In this document: in pieces, positions 57,407 to 64,000 of the stretch
Layout: each line of letters begins with the position of its first letter
Position numbering within the stretch: the stretch's first letter is position 1
NCBI GenBank assembly: GCA_009720755.1
Contig: WNKV01000013.1
Coordinates: forward strand, 62,001-126,000
Length of the DNA stretch: 64,000 nucleotides
Origin: Rhodoplanes serenus
GTDB lineage: Bacteria; Pseudomonadota; Alphaproteobacteria; Rhizobiales; Xanthobacteraceae
Reading direction: 5' to 3'
Notes under the pieces: generated by a model
The model's input: the letters and a program-made list of their open reading frames with translations, nothing else
Databases searched by the model: none
What the model was told of the DNA's origin: nothing
Made by a program: the position numbers and the translations under genes

Positions 57407-57914
57407 TCCGCGACGGCGTCGTCGCGACTGGCGCCGGATGCTCCAGTCGGCTGTCGAAGCGAGATCCCGCAAGGGCTTTCGGCAGAATTTTTAGATCCTG
57501 ATCTCGGTCGCTCCGGGGCCGGCCGGCGGCCGGACCCGGGGTGATCGGCCGGCTGAGGGCCGCCCGTTCGCCGGCTTCGCGGCCGTCGATGCATCCGATT
57601 GATCTTCATCAACGAATGAATTCGACTATAGAGCGAGATCGACTGCGGCAATGTGCCGGGTCGAATCTCGGTCTGCGTCGAGTCTCGAGCTGCGACGGGT
57701 TCGGCTGCGTCGGATCGATCCCGACGGGGCCTGCCGGCGGGTGACTGATCCGGGCGTCACCCGTGGCGAACCCTTTCTGTGAGCCCTGTCACATTGCGGC
57801 GGGCTTCCATGCCCGATCGTCGGCTCGGATGGTCCGGGTGGGAGAGTCGCCGGGCAAAGTCGTGGTTGCCGTCGAATTCGAGCTGCAATAGCCTCGTTAG
57901 ATTGTTGGATTGAG
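57407..57914. other. Intergenic region without a recognisable gene
   Basis: A 508-base gap between creA and the HWE kinase. A GGCCGGC-rich stretch (57517-57560) can fold but lacks a T-run. The kinase-proximal 200 bases are AT-richer in places and should contain its promoter. No operator, riboswitch or small RNA was recognised. Confidence 0.5.
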
Positions 57915-58898
57915 ATGCGGTCTCCACGCGACATCGTTCACCTGATCCTCGAGACGGGGCCGAGCGGCCTGATCCTGACGGATGGCGCGGCCCGGATCGT
58001 CTTCGCCAACGAGCATGCCGAGGAGATGCTCGGCTTCGGCCACGGTGAGCTGCTCGGCCTGCCGATCGAGGTGCTGGTTCCCGACCGCTTCCGCGACATT
58101 CATCCCGAGATGCGCCGCGTCTTCGACCTGATGCCGCGCGAGCGGCCGATGGGCATCGGCCGTGATCTGACGGCGCGCCGCCGCGACGGCAGCGAGTTTC
58201 CGGTCGAGATCGCGCTCAAGCCGCTGCCGATCGACGGCGAGGTGTATGTGCTCGCCATGCTGGCCGACATCACCGAGCGCAAGCGCTCCGAGGACCGCCA
58301 GCGGCTGCTGATCGGCGAGCTGAACCACCGCATTCAGAACCTGTTCGCGGTGATCCAGTCGGTGGCGCTGTCGAGCCTGAGCGGCGAGCGGACGCTGCGC
58401 GAGGCGCGCGACGTGTTCGTCGACCGTCTCCAGTCGCTCGGCCGGGCCTACACCATGATGACCGAGCAGGAGTGGCGCGGCGCGCCGCTGCGCCAGATCC
58501 TCGCCTCCGAGACATCGGCCTTCGCGGACCGCGTCACCCTCGACGGCGTCGAGGTGATGGTGAAGCAGAACGCCGCCCAGAGCTTCGCGCTGCTGCTGCA
58601 CGAGCTGACCACCAACGCCGTGAAGTACGGCGCCCTGTCGTCACCTGACGGCAGCGTGTCGGTGCACTGGCGCATCGAGCCCGAGATGCGGCCGACCGCC
58701 TTCGTGCTGTCCTGGCAGGAGAGCGGCGGCCCGAACGTCGTGCCGCCGACTCGCAGCGGCTACGGCCGCAAGATCATCGAGGACACCATGCGGCGCATCG
58801 GCAAGCATCAGATCGAGTATGCGACGGCCGGCCTGCGCTACCGCATGGAGGCGCCTCTCGACAAAGTCGGCTGGGTGATCGACGATCCGTCCCCCTGA
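57915..58898 (+). CDS. PAS-domain sensor histidine kinase of the HWE type
   Basis: A 327-residue soluble kinase. An N-terminal PAS domain covers about 5-120 (SGLILTDGAARIVFANEHAEEMLGFG, GRDLTARRRDGSEFPVEIAL, ADITERKRSEDRQ), the kind that binds a cofactor or small ligand. The H-box LLIGELNHRIQNLFAVIQS has phospho-acceptor His138. N-box HELTTNAVKYGAL and the WQESGG motif mark the HWE subfamily. A G-box (SGYGRKIIEDTM) follows. It has no membrane helix. Such kinases often feed the PhyR/NepR general stress system, but no phyR, nepR or ecfG gene is nearby. The small gene behind it may be linked. Confidence 0.92.
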   Translation: MRSPRDIVHLILETGPSGLILTDGAARIVFANEHAEEMLGFGHGELLGLPIEVLVPDRFRDIHPEMRRVFDLMPRERPMGIGRDLTARRRDGSEFPVEIALKPLPIDGEVYVLAMLADITERKRSEDRQRLLIGELNHRIQNLFAVIQSVALSSLSGERTLREARDVFVDRLQSLGRAYTMMTEQEWRGAPLRQILASETSAFADRVTLDGVEVMVKQNAAQSFALLLHELTTNAVKYGALSSPDGSVSVHWRIEPEMRPTAFVLSWQESGGPNVVPPTRSGYGRKIIEDTMRRIGKHQIEYATAGLRYRMEAPLDKVGWVIDDPSP

Positions 58899-58994
58899 GT
58901 CTCGTGCGTGGCGCGCTGCCGTCGCAGTTCGTCGACAGTGCATGCTCAGTCGATTGTTGGCAGTCGACTTTGGTCACGGCGATCCGTAGGGACG

Positions 58995-59441
58995 ATGGGT
59001 CGCGTCGCCGAGGCGCAGGATACCGCCGCGGCGGATCTGGACTGCGCTATTGAGCGTTCGCTTTTGGATTCGTTTCTCGACTTTCGCCCGTCAGCGCGCC
59101 GGGTCCGCGTGCTGGATTGTTCGATGGATTGGAACGCGGAACTCGCCTACTTCGTGACCCCCAAGTCCGGACCGATGCGGCCGATGCGGACGCTGATCGA
59201 CGCCAATCGGGCGTTGCTCGACGATCTGCCGTTCGGCAGCCGGCGCCGGCCGCATTGGGCCGCCGTGGCCCGCTTGCTGCTGATCGCCGCCGAGACCGGC
59301 TCGACCATCGATATCCGCCTGGCGACCGACTCCCTCGTACGCGCCCTGGAGACGGAGGGCTGGATGAGCCGGGTGCGCCCCGACGGCCTGCCGGCTGCCG
59401 CCGTGGCGCCGGTGCCGCCGCTCCCGCGCCGGCGGGTCTGA
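58995..59441 (+). CDS. Hypothetical protein downstream of the HWE kinase
   Basis: A 148-residue soluble protein starting MGRVAEAQDTAAADLDC. It has charged helices and a Pro-rich tail (PAAAVAPVPPLPRRRV). Notable stretches are SARRVRVLDCSMDWNAELAYF and HWAAVARLLLIAAETGSTIDI. No family is recognised. It lies about 95 bases after the kinase in the same direction, so co-expression is possible. Start support is modest (AGGG). Confidence 0.6.
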   Translation: MGRVAEAQDTAAADLDCAIERSLLDSFLDFRPSARRVRVLDCSMDWNAELAYFVTPKSGPMRPMRTLIDANRALLDDLPFGSRRRPHWAAVARLLLIAAETGSTIDIRLATDSLVRALETEGWMSRVRPDGLPAAAVAPVPPLPRRRV

Positions 59442-59460
59442 ACCCGGGCCGGAGCGATGG

Positions 59461-60033
59461 TCAGGGCCGCGCGACGCGGCGGCCGGGCGACACGAAGCTG
59501 AACCCCTGGGTGCCGTGCACCGCCACCATGACGGCCTCGACCACCGGCTCCTCGATCGGCGCCGGCGACGACCAGTCGACCACGAAGCTCGCCCCGAAGC
59601 CGCCGCGCACGTCCTCCTGGGGAATCACCACCTGGAGCGACGCGAACGGCTTCAGGGCCACTGGGCGGGGCAGGGAGCGCTCGACCAGCCGGCCGGCGTG
59701 ATCGCGATACTCCACCGCGTCGATCACCAGCGGGTCGCGGTCGGACGGATTGTGGACCGAGAGGACGCCCGAGAAGTTGAGCCGGGTGCGGCCACCGCCC
59801 GCCATCACGGTGGAGTGCAGCGGGACGAGGATTCGCCCGCGCGCCGCCGGGGTTCCCTCGGGCAGCGGCACCGTCGCTTCCGGGGCGACCGTCACGGCCT
59901 GCTGGGCCTTAACGGAGGGCGGAGCGGCGGCGGTGGCGAGAGCGACGCCGAGGGCGGCTACTCCTAGGGTCACGAAGGCGCGCACGGCCGATCTCCCTGC
60001 AACGGGCGCGGCGTCGGGGCCGCCCCGACCCAT
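59461..60033 (-). CDS. DUF3124 domain-containing exported protein
   Basis: A 190-residue protein. The signal peptide covers about 1-44 (AFVTLGVAALGVALATAAAPPSVKAQ). A DUF3124 domain follows: ARGRILVPLHSTVMAGGGRTRL, GVLSVHNPSDRDPLVIDAVEYRDHAGRLVERS, PVALKPFASLQVVIPQED, GGFGASFVVDWSSPAPIEEPVVEAVMV, and TQGFSFVSPGR at the end. The domain is a small beta-sandwich of unknown role. The ATG at 60033 is chosen; the frame's earlier 55 residues are Arg-rich without a ribosome site. It converges with the hypothetical gene behind the kinase. Confidence 0.87.
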   Translation of the reverse strand: MGRGGPDAAPVAGRSAVRAFVTLGVAALGVALATAAAPPSVKAQQAVTVAPEATVPLPEGTPAARGRILVPLHSTVMAGGGRTRLNFSGVLSVHNPSDRDPLVIDAVEYRDHAGRLVERSLPRPVALKPFASLQVVIPQEDVRGGFGASFVVDWSSPAPIEEPVVEAVMVAVHGTQGFSFVSPGRRVARP

Positions 60034-60214
60034 CCTGATAACCGCTTTTCGCCGGCGGCGGAATCGACGGCTGCTCGGCGGTGCCGGTGCGGCCGCGAGG
60101 CGGCTGCCGGCGCGCCGCCGCCCGGGCATCGCGGCCCATCGGATGCAGACCCGGTCCCCTCGCGTCCCGAAGCGGTTGCGCGCCCGGGGCCGCATCACTA
60201 TAGTCCCGGCCGCT

Positions 60215-60292
60215 CGGAGCGTAGCGCAGCCCGGTTAGCGCACCAGTCTGGGGGACTGGGGGTCGCGAGTTCAAATCTCGCCGCTCCGACCA
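60215..60292 (+). tRNA. tRNA-Pro (anticodon GGG)
   Basis: A 78-nt cloverleaf with the CCA end encoded. The acceptor stem CGGAGCG pairs with CGCTCCG. The D-arm is GCGC..GCGC. The anticodon stem CCAGT/ACTGG holds the loop CTGGGGG with anticodon GGG. The T-arm GCGAG-TTCAAAT-CTCGC carries TTCAAAT. It reads CCC and CCU proline codons. Confidence 0.96.
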
Positions 60293-60547
60293 TTCATCCA
60301 TCGCAAACGATCACCCGCCGGCGACCATCCGCCGACGACCCCTCGTCGACGGGCGGGGGCCTGCCGGCCGTCGCGGGGGCGATGGCGAGGCCGCTGCCCG
60401 CGCGCCGGACACCGCGGCGTGGCGGAGGGTTGTGACGGCCGCCGGCCGGGTTAAACTAAAACCTAAGGTCCCTCGCGTATCGGTTCGAGGTCTCGGACGC
60501 GCCCGCGGGCGCGCGCCGCCGCTCACCCTCGGTGTCGGGAGGATCGC

Positions 60548-61306
60548 GTGAACGAAGCTGCGACGGCGAGGCCGCAAGGTGCCTCGATCTCGTCCGGATA
60601 CTGGGACGAGGTCTACTCGACCAACCCGATCTACTCGAAGGAGCTGACCGACGAGACGCGCGCCGCCATCCAGGCCGCCGCCGCCTGGTTCGGCGACCTG
60701 CGGGGCAAGACGGTGATCGATCTCGGCTGCGGGGCCGGCGCCTCGTCGCTGCTGCTCGCCGAGATCGGCGCCCGGGTGATCTCGGTGGATGCCTCGCCGG
60801 TGGCGATCGCCACGCTGGAGCAGCGCTGCCGCGAGCGCGGGATCAACACTGTTCGGCCGGTGGTCTGCGACGCGATGACCATCGACACCCTCGGGCCGGT
60901 CGATTTCGTCTACGGCTCGATGATCCTGCACCACCTCGAGCCGTTTCCCGATTTCTGCCGGGCGCTGCGCCGCGCCGTGCGGCCGGGCGGCCGGGCCTTC
61001 TTCTGGGAGAACAACGCGGCGAGCCGCCTGCTGGTGTGGTTTCGGGAGAACGTGGTGGGCAAGCTGTGGGTGCCGAAATACGGCGATCCCCACGAGTTCC
61101 CGCTGACGCCCGGCGAGATCGACGTGCTGCGCACCTTCTTTCAGGTCGATATCGAGATCCCCCGGATGGACTTCCTCGGGCTGGTCTCGCTCTACCTTCT
61201 GGGCGGGCGACTGGAGAAGCCGCTCGTCGCCATGGATGCCTGGCTCTACCGCCACGACATCGGCCGGCGCTACTCGTATCAGCAGTACGTCAAGCTTCAG
61301 GGCTGA
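60548..61306 (+). CDS. Class I SAM-dependent methyltransferase at the polysaccharide locus
   Basis: A 252-residue methyltransferase. Motif I is TVIDLGCGAGASSLLLAE (about 54-72), followed by VISVDASPVAI, then VVCDAMTIDTLGPVDFVYGSMILHHLEPF and the LRRAVRPGGRAFFWEN strand. The C-terminal third (FPLTPGEIDVLRTFFQVDIEI, YLLGGRLEKPLVAMDAWLY) may be a lid or membrane-associated part. The start is GTG at 60548 with GGAGG nearby. Its 3' end overlaps the convergent ligase gene by 10 bases. Location suggests a sugar or lipid substrate in cell-surface polysaccharide, but this is inferred. Confidence 0.88.
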   Translation: MNEAATARPQGASISSGYWDEVYSTNPIYSKELTDETRAAIQAAAAWFGDLRGKTVIDLGCGAGASSLLLAEIGARVISVDASPVAIATLEQRCRERGINTVRPVVCDAMTIDTLGPVDFVYGSMILHHLEPFPDFCRALRRAVRPGGRAFFWENNAASRLLVWFRENVVGKLWVPKYGDPHEFPLTPGEIDVLRTFFQVDIEIPRMDFLGLVSLYLLGGRLEKPLVAMDAWLYRHDIGRRYSYQQYVKLQG

Positions 61307-62586
61307 GGCGGCGCCCGCGATGGCGCCGGGCGTCCCGCCGCCATCAGGCCCCAGACGATCCCCATGATCAGGAAGTAGTGGCGCCAGTGCGCCACGTCGA
61401 TGATGTAGCTCTCGCCGACCTCGCCCACGAAGGCCGCATAGGCGGCGATGAAGGTGGGCTGCCAGGGCGTGCGCACGAAGGCGTGCTTGAGCCCCACCAC
61501 CAGGGTCACCACGGTCAGTGCCACCCAGGTGGTGCCGGCGAGCCAGCCGCCGTTCATGAAGGCGCTGAGGAAGGAGTTGTGCGGCTCGTAGTGGAACTCC
61601 TTGGAGAACTGGAGCGGGCCGACGCCCCACGGCAGCTCGAACACCATCAGCAGGCCGGCGATGTGGCGGCCGAAGCGGCCTTGCTCGCCGGCGTCGTAGT
61701 CCTGCACCAGGTTGGCGCGCACCTTGAACATCTCGCCGACGATGTCGAACGACAGCAGCACCACCACGAAGCCGGCCAGCACCAGCACCCCCACGGTGGA
61801 CAGGAGGGTGATGCGGAAGCGGTCGGAGGCCGAGCGGGTGGTCACGTAGGTGAGGCCGAGCATCACGGCGGCCGACACGGTGAAGTGCCCCCAGGCGCCG
61901 CGCGAGAAGGTGAGCAGCAGTCCGGCCGCGATCACCAGGATCATGCCGGCGGACGCCAGGGTGGTGCGCAGCGTCCGGCCCGCCAGCAGCCGCTGAATCA
62001 GCACCAGGGCGGGCAGCACCAGGAACGGCCCGAACACGTTGGGGTCCTTGAAGGTGGAGCTCGCCCGCGCATAGAGCAGGAACTGGTCGGAGTTCGGCAG
62101 GACACGGAAGAACGCCAGCACCGCGATCGCCGAGGTGACGAGCGCCGCCCCGATATAGCCGCGGATCAGGATGTCGAGGCGCCGCTCGGTGTTCTGCGAC
62201 AGCACCATGGCGAAGAACAGCGTGGTGACCGACAGGAAGCAGGTGACCGCCGTCCAGATGAAGGTGCGCGGCTGCTCGATCACCGGCATCAGCGAGGCGA
62301 TGTAGCCGAGATTCTGCACCAGCAGCAGGGCGACGAGCGGCAGCAGCGTCGCCCGCAGGGTGAGGCCGGTCAGCATGTAGATCACGATGGCGACCAGCGT
62401 GATCAGCTCGTAGGGCGCGGGCTCGACCTGGACGAAGCCGCTGGTGAAGGCGATCAGCCACAGCAGCACCAGCCGCAGCCGCTCGCCCGCCGTCTCGGCC
62501 GGACGACGTGTCCGGCCGCCGGCGAGCCGGAGCGGTGCCGGATAGGGCGCCCGCTGCGGCAGGGTCGCGGTGCCGGCGAGCGTCAT
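61297..62586 (-). CDS. O-antigen ligase/Wzy-like integral membrane protein
   Basis: A 429-residue inner-membrane protein with about ten to twelve hydrophobic helices. The central block LLTFSRGAWGHFTVSAAVMLGL, followed by a large periplasmic loop with QGRFGRHIAGLLMVFELPWGVG and HNSFLSAFMNGGWLAGT, is the usual pattern of O-antigen ligase/polymerase family proteins. These join polysaccharide chains or repeat units in the periplasm. It lies about 50 bases downstream of the sugar transferase gene and is probably in the same operon. Confidence 0.88.
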   Translation of the reverse strand: MTLAGTATLPQRAPYPAPLRLAGGRTRRPAETAGERLRLVLLWLIAFTSGFVQVEPAPYELITLVAIVIYMLTGLTLRATLLPLVALLLVQNLGYIASLMPVIEQPRTFIWTAVTCFLSVTTLFFAMVLSQNTERRLDILIRGYIGAALVTSAIAVLAFFRVLPNSDQFLLYARASSTFKDPNVFGPFLVLPALVLIQRLLAGRTLRTTLASAGMILVIAAGLLLTFSRGAWGHFTVSAAVMLGLTYVTTRSASDRFRITLLSTVGVLVLAGFVVVLLSFDIVGEMFKVRANLVQDYDAGEQGRFGRHIAGLLMVFELPWGVGPLQFSKEFHYEPHNSFLSAFMNGGWLAGTTWVALTVVTLVVGLKHAFVRTPWQPTFIAAYAAFVGEVGESYIIDVAHWRHYFLIMGIVWGLMAAGRPAPSRAPPQP

Positions 62587-62635
62587 CGCGCCGTCCTCGC
62601 CCGGCCGGTCGCATGCTGCGGTCGCGCGGCCGCGG

Positions 62636-64000
62636 TCAATAGGCGTTCTCCGTCTTCAGCAAGGCGAAGGGCGTGCGCAGCAGGATGTAGAGATCGAACA
62701 GCAGCGACCAGTTCTCGATGTAATAGAGATCGTGCTCGACGCGCTGCTGGAGCTTCTCGGGGCTGTCCAGCTCGCCGCGCCAGCCGTTGATCTGGGCCCA
62801 GCCGGTGATGCCGGGCCGGACCCGGTGGCGGGCGAAGTAGCCGTCGACGACGTCGTCCCACAGCTTGTTGGCGAGCGGCGCGTGGATGGCGTGCGGCCGC
62901 GGCCCCACCAGCGAGAGATCGCCGCGCAGCACGTTGAGGAGCTGCGGCAGCTCGTCGATCGAGGTCTTGCGGATGAAGCGGCCGACCCGCGTCACCCGGT
63001 TGTCGCCCTTGGTCACCACGCGCTTGGCGTCCGGATCGGCGTGCTCGTGATAGAGCGAGCGGAACTTGAAGACCTCGATCACCTCGTTGTTGAAGCCGAG
63101 CCGGCGCTGCTTGAAGAACACCGGCCCCTTGCTGTCGAGCTTGATGGCGAGCGCCGTCGCCAGCATCACGGGCGAGATCGCCAGCAGGATCAGGACCGCG
63201 ACGACCCGATCGAACACCGACTTGAGCACCAGGTTCCAGTCGGCGATCGGCTTGTCGAAGATGTCGAGGACCGGAATGTTGCCGATGTAGGAGTAGGCGC
63301 GCGGGCGGAAGCGCAGCCGGTTCATGTGGGCGGCGAGCCGGACGTCGACCGGCAGCACCCACAGCTTGCGCGCCATCTGGAGGACGCGCTCCTCGGCGGT
63401 CAGCGGCAGCGACACCAGGATCAGGTCGACGCGGGTGCGGCGGGTGAACTCGACGAGGTCGTCGACGGTGCCGAGCTTCGGCACCCCGGCCACCACCGAG
63501 GGCGAGCGGTCGTCGGCGCGGTCGTCGAACACGCCGCACACCCGCAGGTCCGAATGCGCCTCCGACGCGATGGCGCGCACCAGCGCCTCGCCCTCGCGGC
63601 CGCCGCCGACGATGACGACGCGGCGGATCAGCCGGCCTTGATCGGCCCAATGGCGGACCAGTGCGCCCAGCGCGATCCGCCAGCCGAACAGCACCACGAG
63701 GCCGACCGCGTACCAGCCGGCGGTCCAGCCGCGCGAGAAGCTGTACTCGGTCTTGGTGAAGAAGGTGAGGGCGAGCGCCAGCAGGAACACCACCGACCAG
63801 GCGAGGCCGAGCCGGCCGAGCTGATAGACGTGGGAGCGGAACGCCTGGACGTTGTAGATGTCGACGATCTGGAAGGCGATCACGGCGGCGGCGGCGACCG
63901 CCAGCTCGATCACCAGGTACATCGGCTCGAAGCCGCTGGTCGGGTAGATCCAGATGGCGTGGACGACGGCGCCCGAGAGCGCGATCAGCACGAACTCGAC
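62636..64000 (-). CDS. Undecaprenyl-phosphate glucose/galactose phosphotransferase (partial at window edge)
   Basis: At least 455 residues; the reading frame runs open to the last base, so the N-terminus is cut off. Membrane helices lie in the N-terminal part, followed by a CoA-binding-like Rossmann part (RRVVIVGGGREGEALVRAI). After another helix (VLILLAISPVMLATALAIKL) the catalytic domain follows: DSKGPVFFKQRRLGFNNEVIEVFKFRSL, RVGRFIRKTSIDELPQLLNV, GDLSLVGPRPHAI, and GITGWAQINGWRGE. This is the WcaJ-like class that transfers the first sugar phosphate onto undecaprenyl phosphate in exopolysaccharide synthesis. The co-oriented ligase-like gene follows. Confidence 0.95.
   Translation of the reverse strand, partial: VEFVLIALSGAVVHAIWIYPTSGFEPMYLVIELAVAAAAVIAFQIVDIYNVQAFRSHVYQLGRLGLAWSVVFLLALALTFFTKTEYSFSRGWTAGWYAVGLVVLFGWRIALGALVRHWADQGRLIRRVVIVGGGREGEALVRAIASEAHSDLRVCGVFDDRADDRSPSVVAGVPKLGTVDDLVEFTRRTRVDLILVSLPLTAEERVLQMARKLWVLPVDVRLAAHMNRLRFRPRAYSYIGNIPVLDIFDKPIADWNLVLKSVFDRVVAVLILLAISPVMLATALAIKLDSKGPVFFKQRRLGFNNEVIEVFKFRSLYHEHADPDAKRVVTKGDNRVTRVGRFIRKTSIDELPQLLNVLRGDLSLVGPRPHAIHAPLANKLWDDVVDGYFARHRVRPGITGWAQINGWRGELDSPEKLQQRVEHDLYYIENWSLLFDLYILLRTPFALLKTENAY

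Noticed and set aside
60311-62790. Long frames on both strands over the methyltransferase and ligase-like genes
   Set aside because: The real genes have clear family motifs and membrane helices; these overlapping frames do not.

Overview
The window is a chromosomal segment of a very GC-rich alphaproteobacterium, almost certainly of the order Hyphomicrobiales (Rhizobiales). Several things point there. Direct-repeat LexA boxes of the form GAAC-N7-GAAC lie beside uvrA and ssb. There are three Omp25/Omp31-type barrels, an HWE-type histidine kinase, and a GyrA with an acidic loop in its C-terminal half. A MAGLVPAIH-type palindrome and a CTCTCCCCGC/GGTGAGGGGG palindrome, both common in this order, are also present. 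The genus cannot be fixed by reading alone; a Rhodoplanes- or Nitrobacteraceae-like organism is a guess.

Layout. 1-12.2 kb is a metabolic and accessory stretch. It holds an SMP-30 hydrolase, a CoA-transferase/HMG-CoA-lyase operon, a LysR gene next to a Gfo/Idh/MocA oxidoreductase and a hydroxyisobutyrate-type dehydrogenase, a LysR gene divergent from an old yellow enzyme and a quinone-reductase-like MDR enzyme, and a coupled DUF72/methyltransferase pair. 12.3-15.8 kb carries small genes (ArsC-like, a mini zinc-binding protein, GNAT, a 61-residue membrane peptide), a voltage-gated-type K+ channel with a C-terminal zinc ribbon, and a beta-helix-like protein. 16.0-21.7 kb is the most unusual part: an exported subtilase with a collagen-like Pro/Gly leader, an AT-rich gap, a protein with four GDPPGSPAYFG-type repeats, a small protein resembling a protease propeptide, and a metzincin fused to lectin-like propeller repeats. 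21.8-29.9 kb holds an F420-type LLM oxidoreductase, citrate synthase, a GT-B-like protein, DUF2147, a coiled-coil protein and uvrA, whose reading frame contains an in-frame palindromic repeat. 30-33.4 kb has three paralogous outer-membrane barrels, each with its own terminator, lying between the uvrA and ssb LexA boxes.

34-41.7 kb holds ssb, a DUF4142 protein, phenylpyruvate/indolepyruvate decarboxylase, MarC, gyrA and panD. 42-48.9 kb holds a VapBC module with its operator, an isochorismatase-like hydrolase, a second SMP-30 protein, a MaoC/CoA-ester-lyase pair, a transglycosylase-like protein and a DUF4062-TPR protein. 49-53.2 kb has the pyrimidine pair pyrB and a pyrC-like gene lacking the N-terminal metal ligands, divergent from an aidB-like acyl-CoA dehydrogenase. 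53.5-60.3 kb has exported or anchored hypotheticals, ruvX, a UPF0173 hydrolase, creA, the HWE kinase, a DUF3124 protein and tRNA-Pro(GGG). 60.5 kb to the end is the edge of a polysaccharide locus: a methyltransferase, an O-antigen-ligase-like protein and a polyprenyl-phosphate sugar transferase cut by the window end.

A dispersed two-hairpin element occurs in three clear copies and one eroded copy. Two copies sit exactly at the 3' ends of genes and supply their stop codon. I found no rRNA, CRISPR array, transposase or phage gene.
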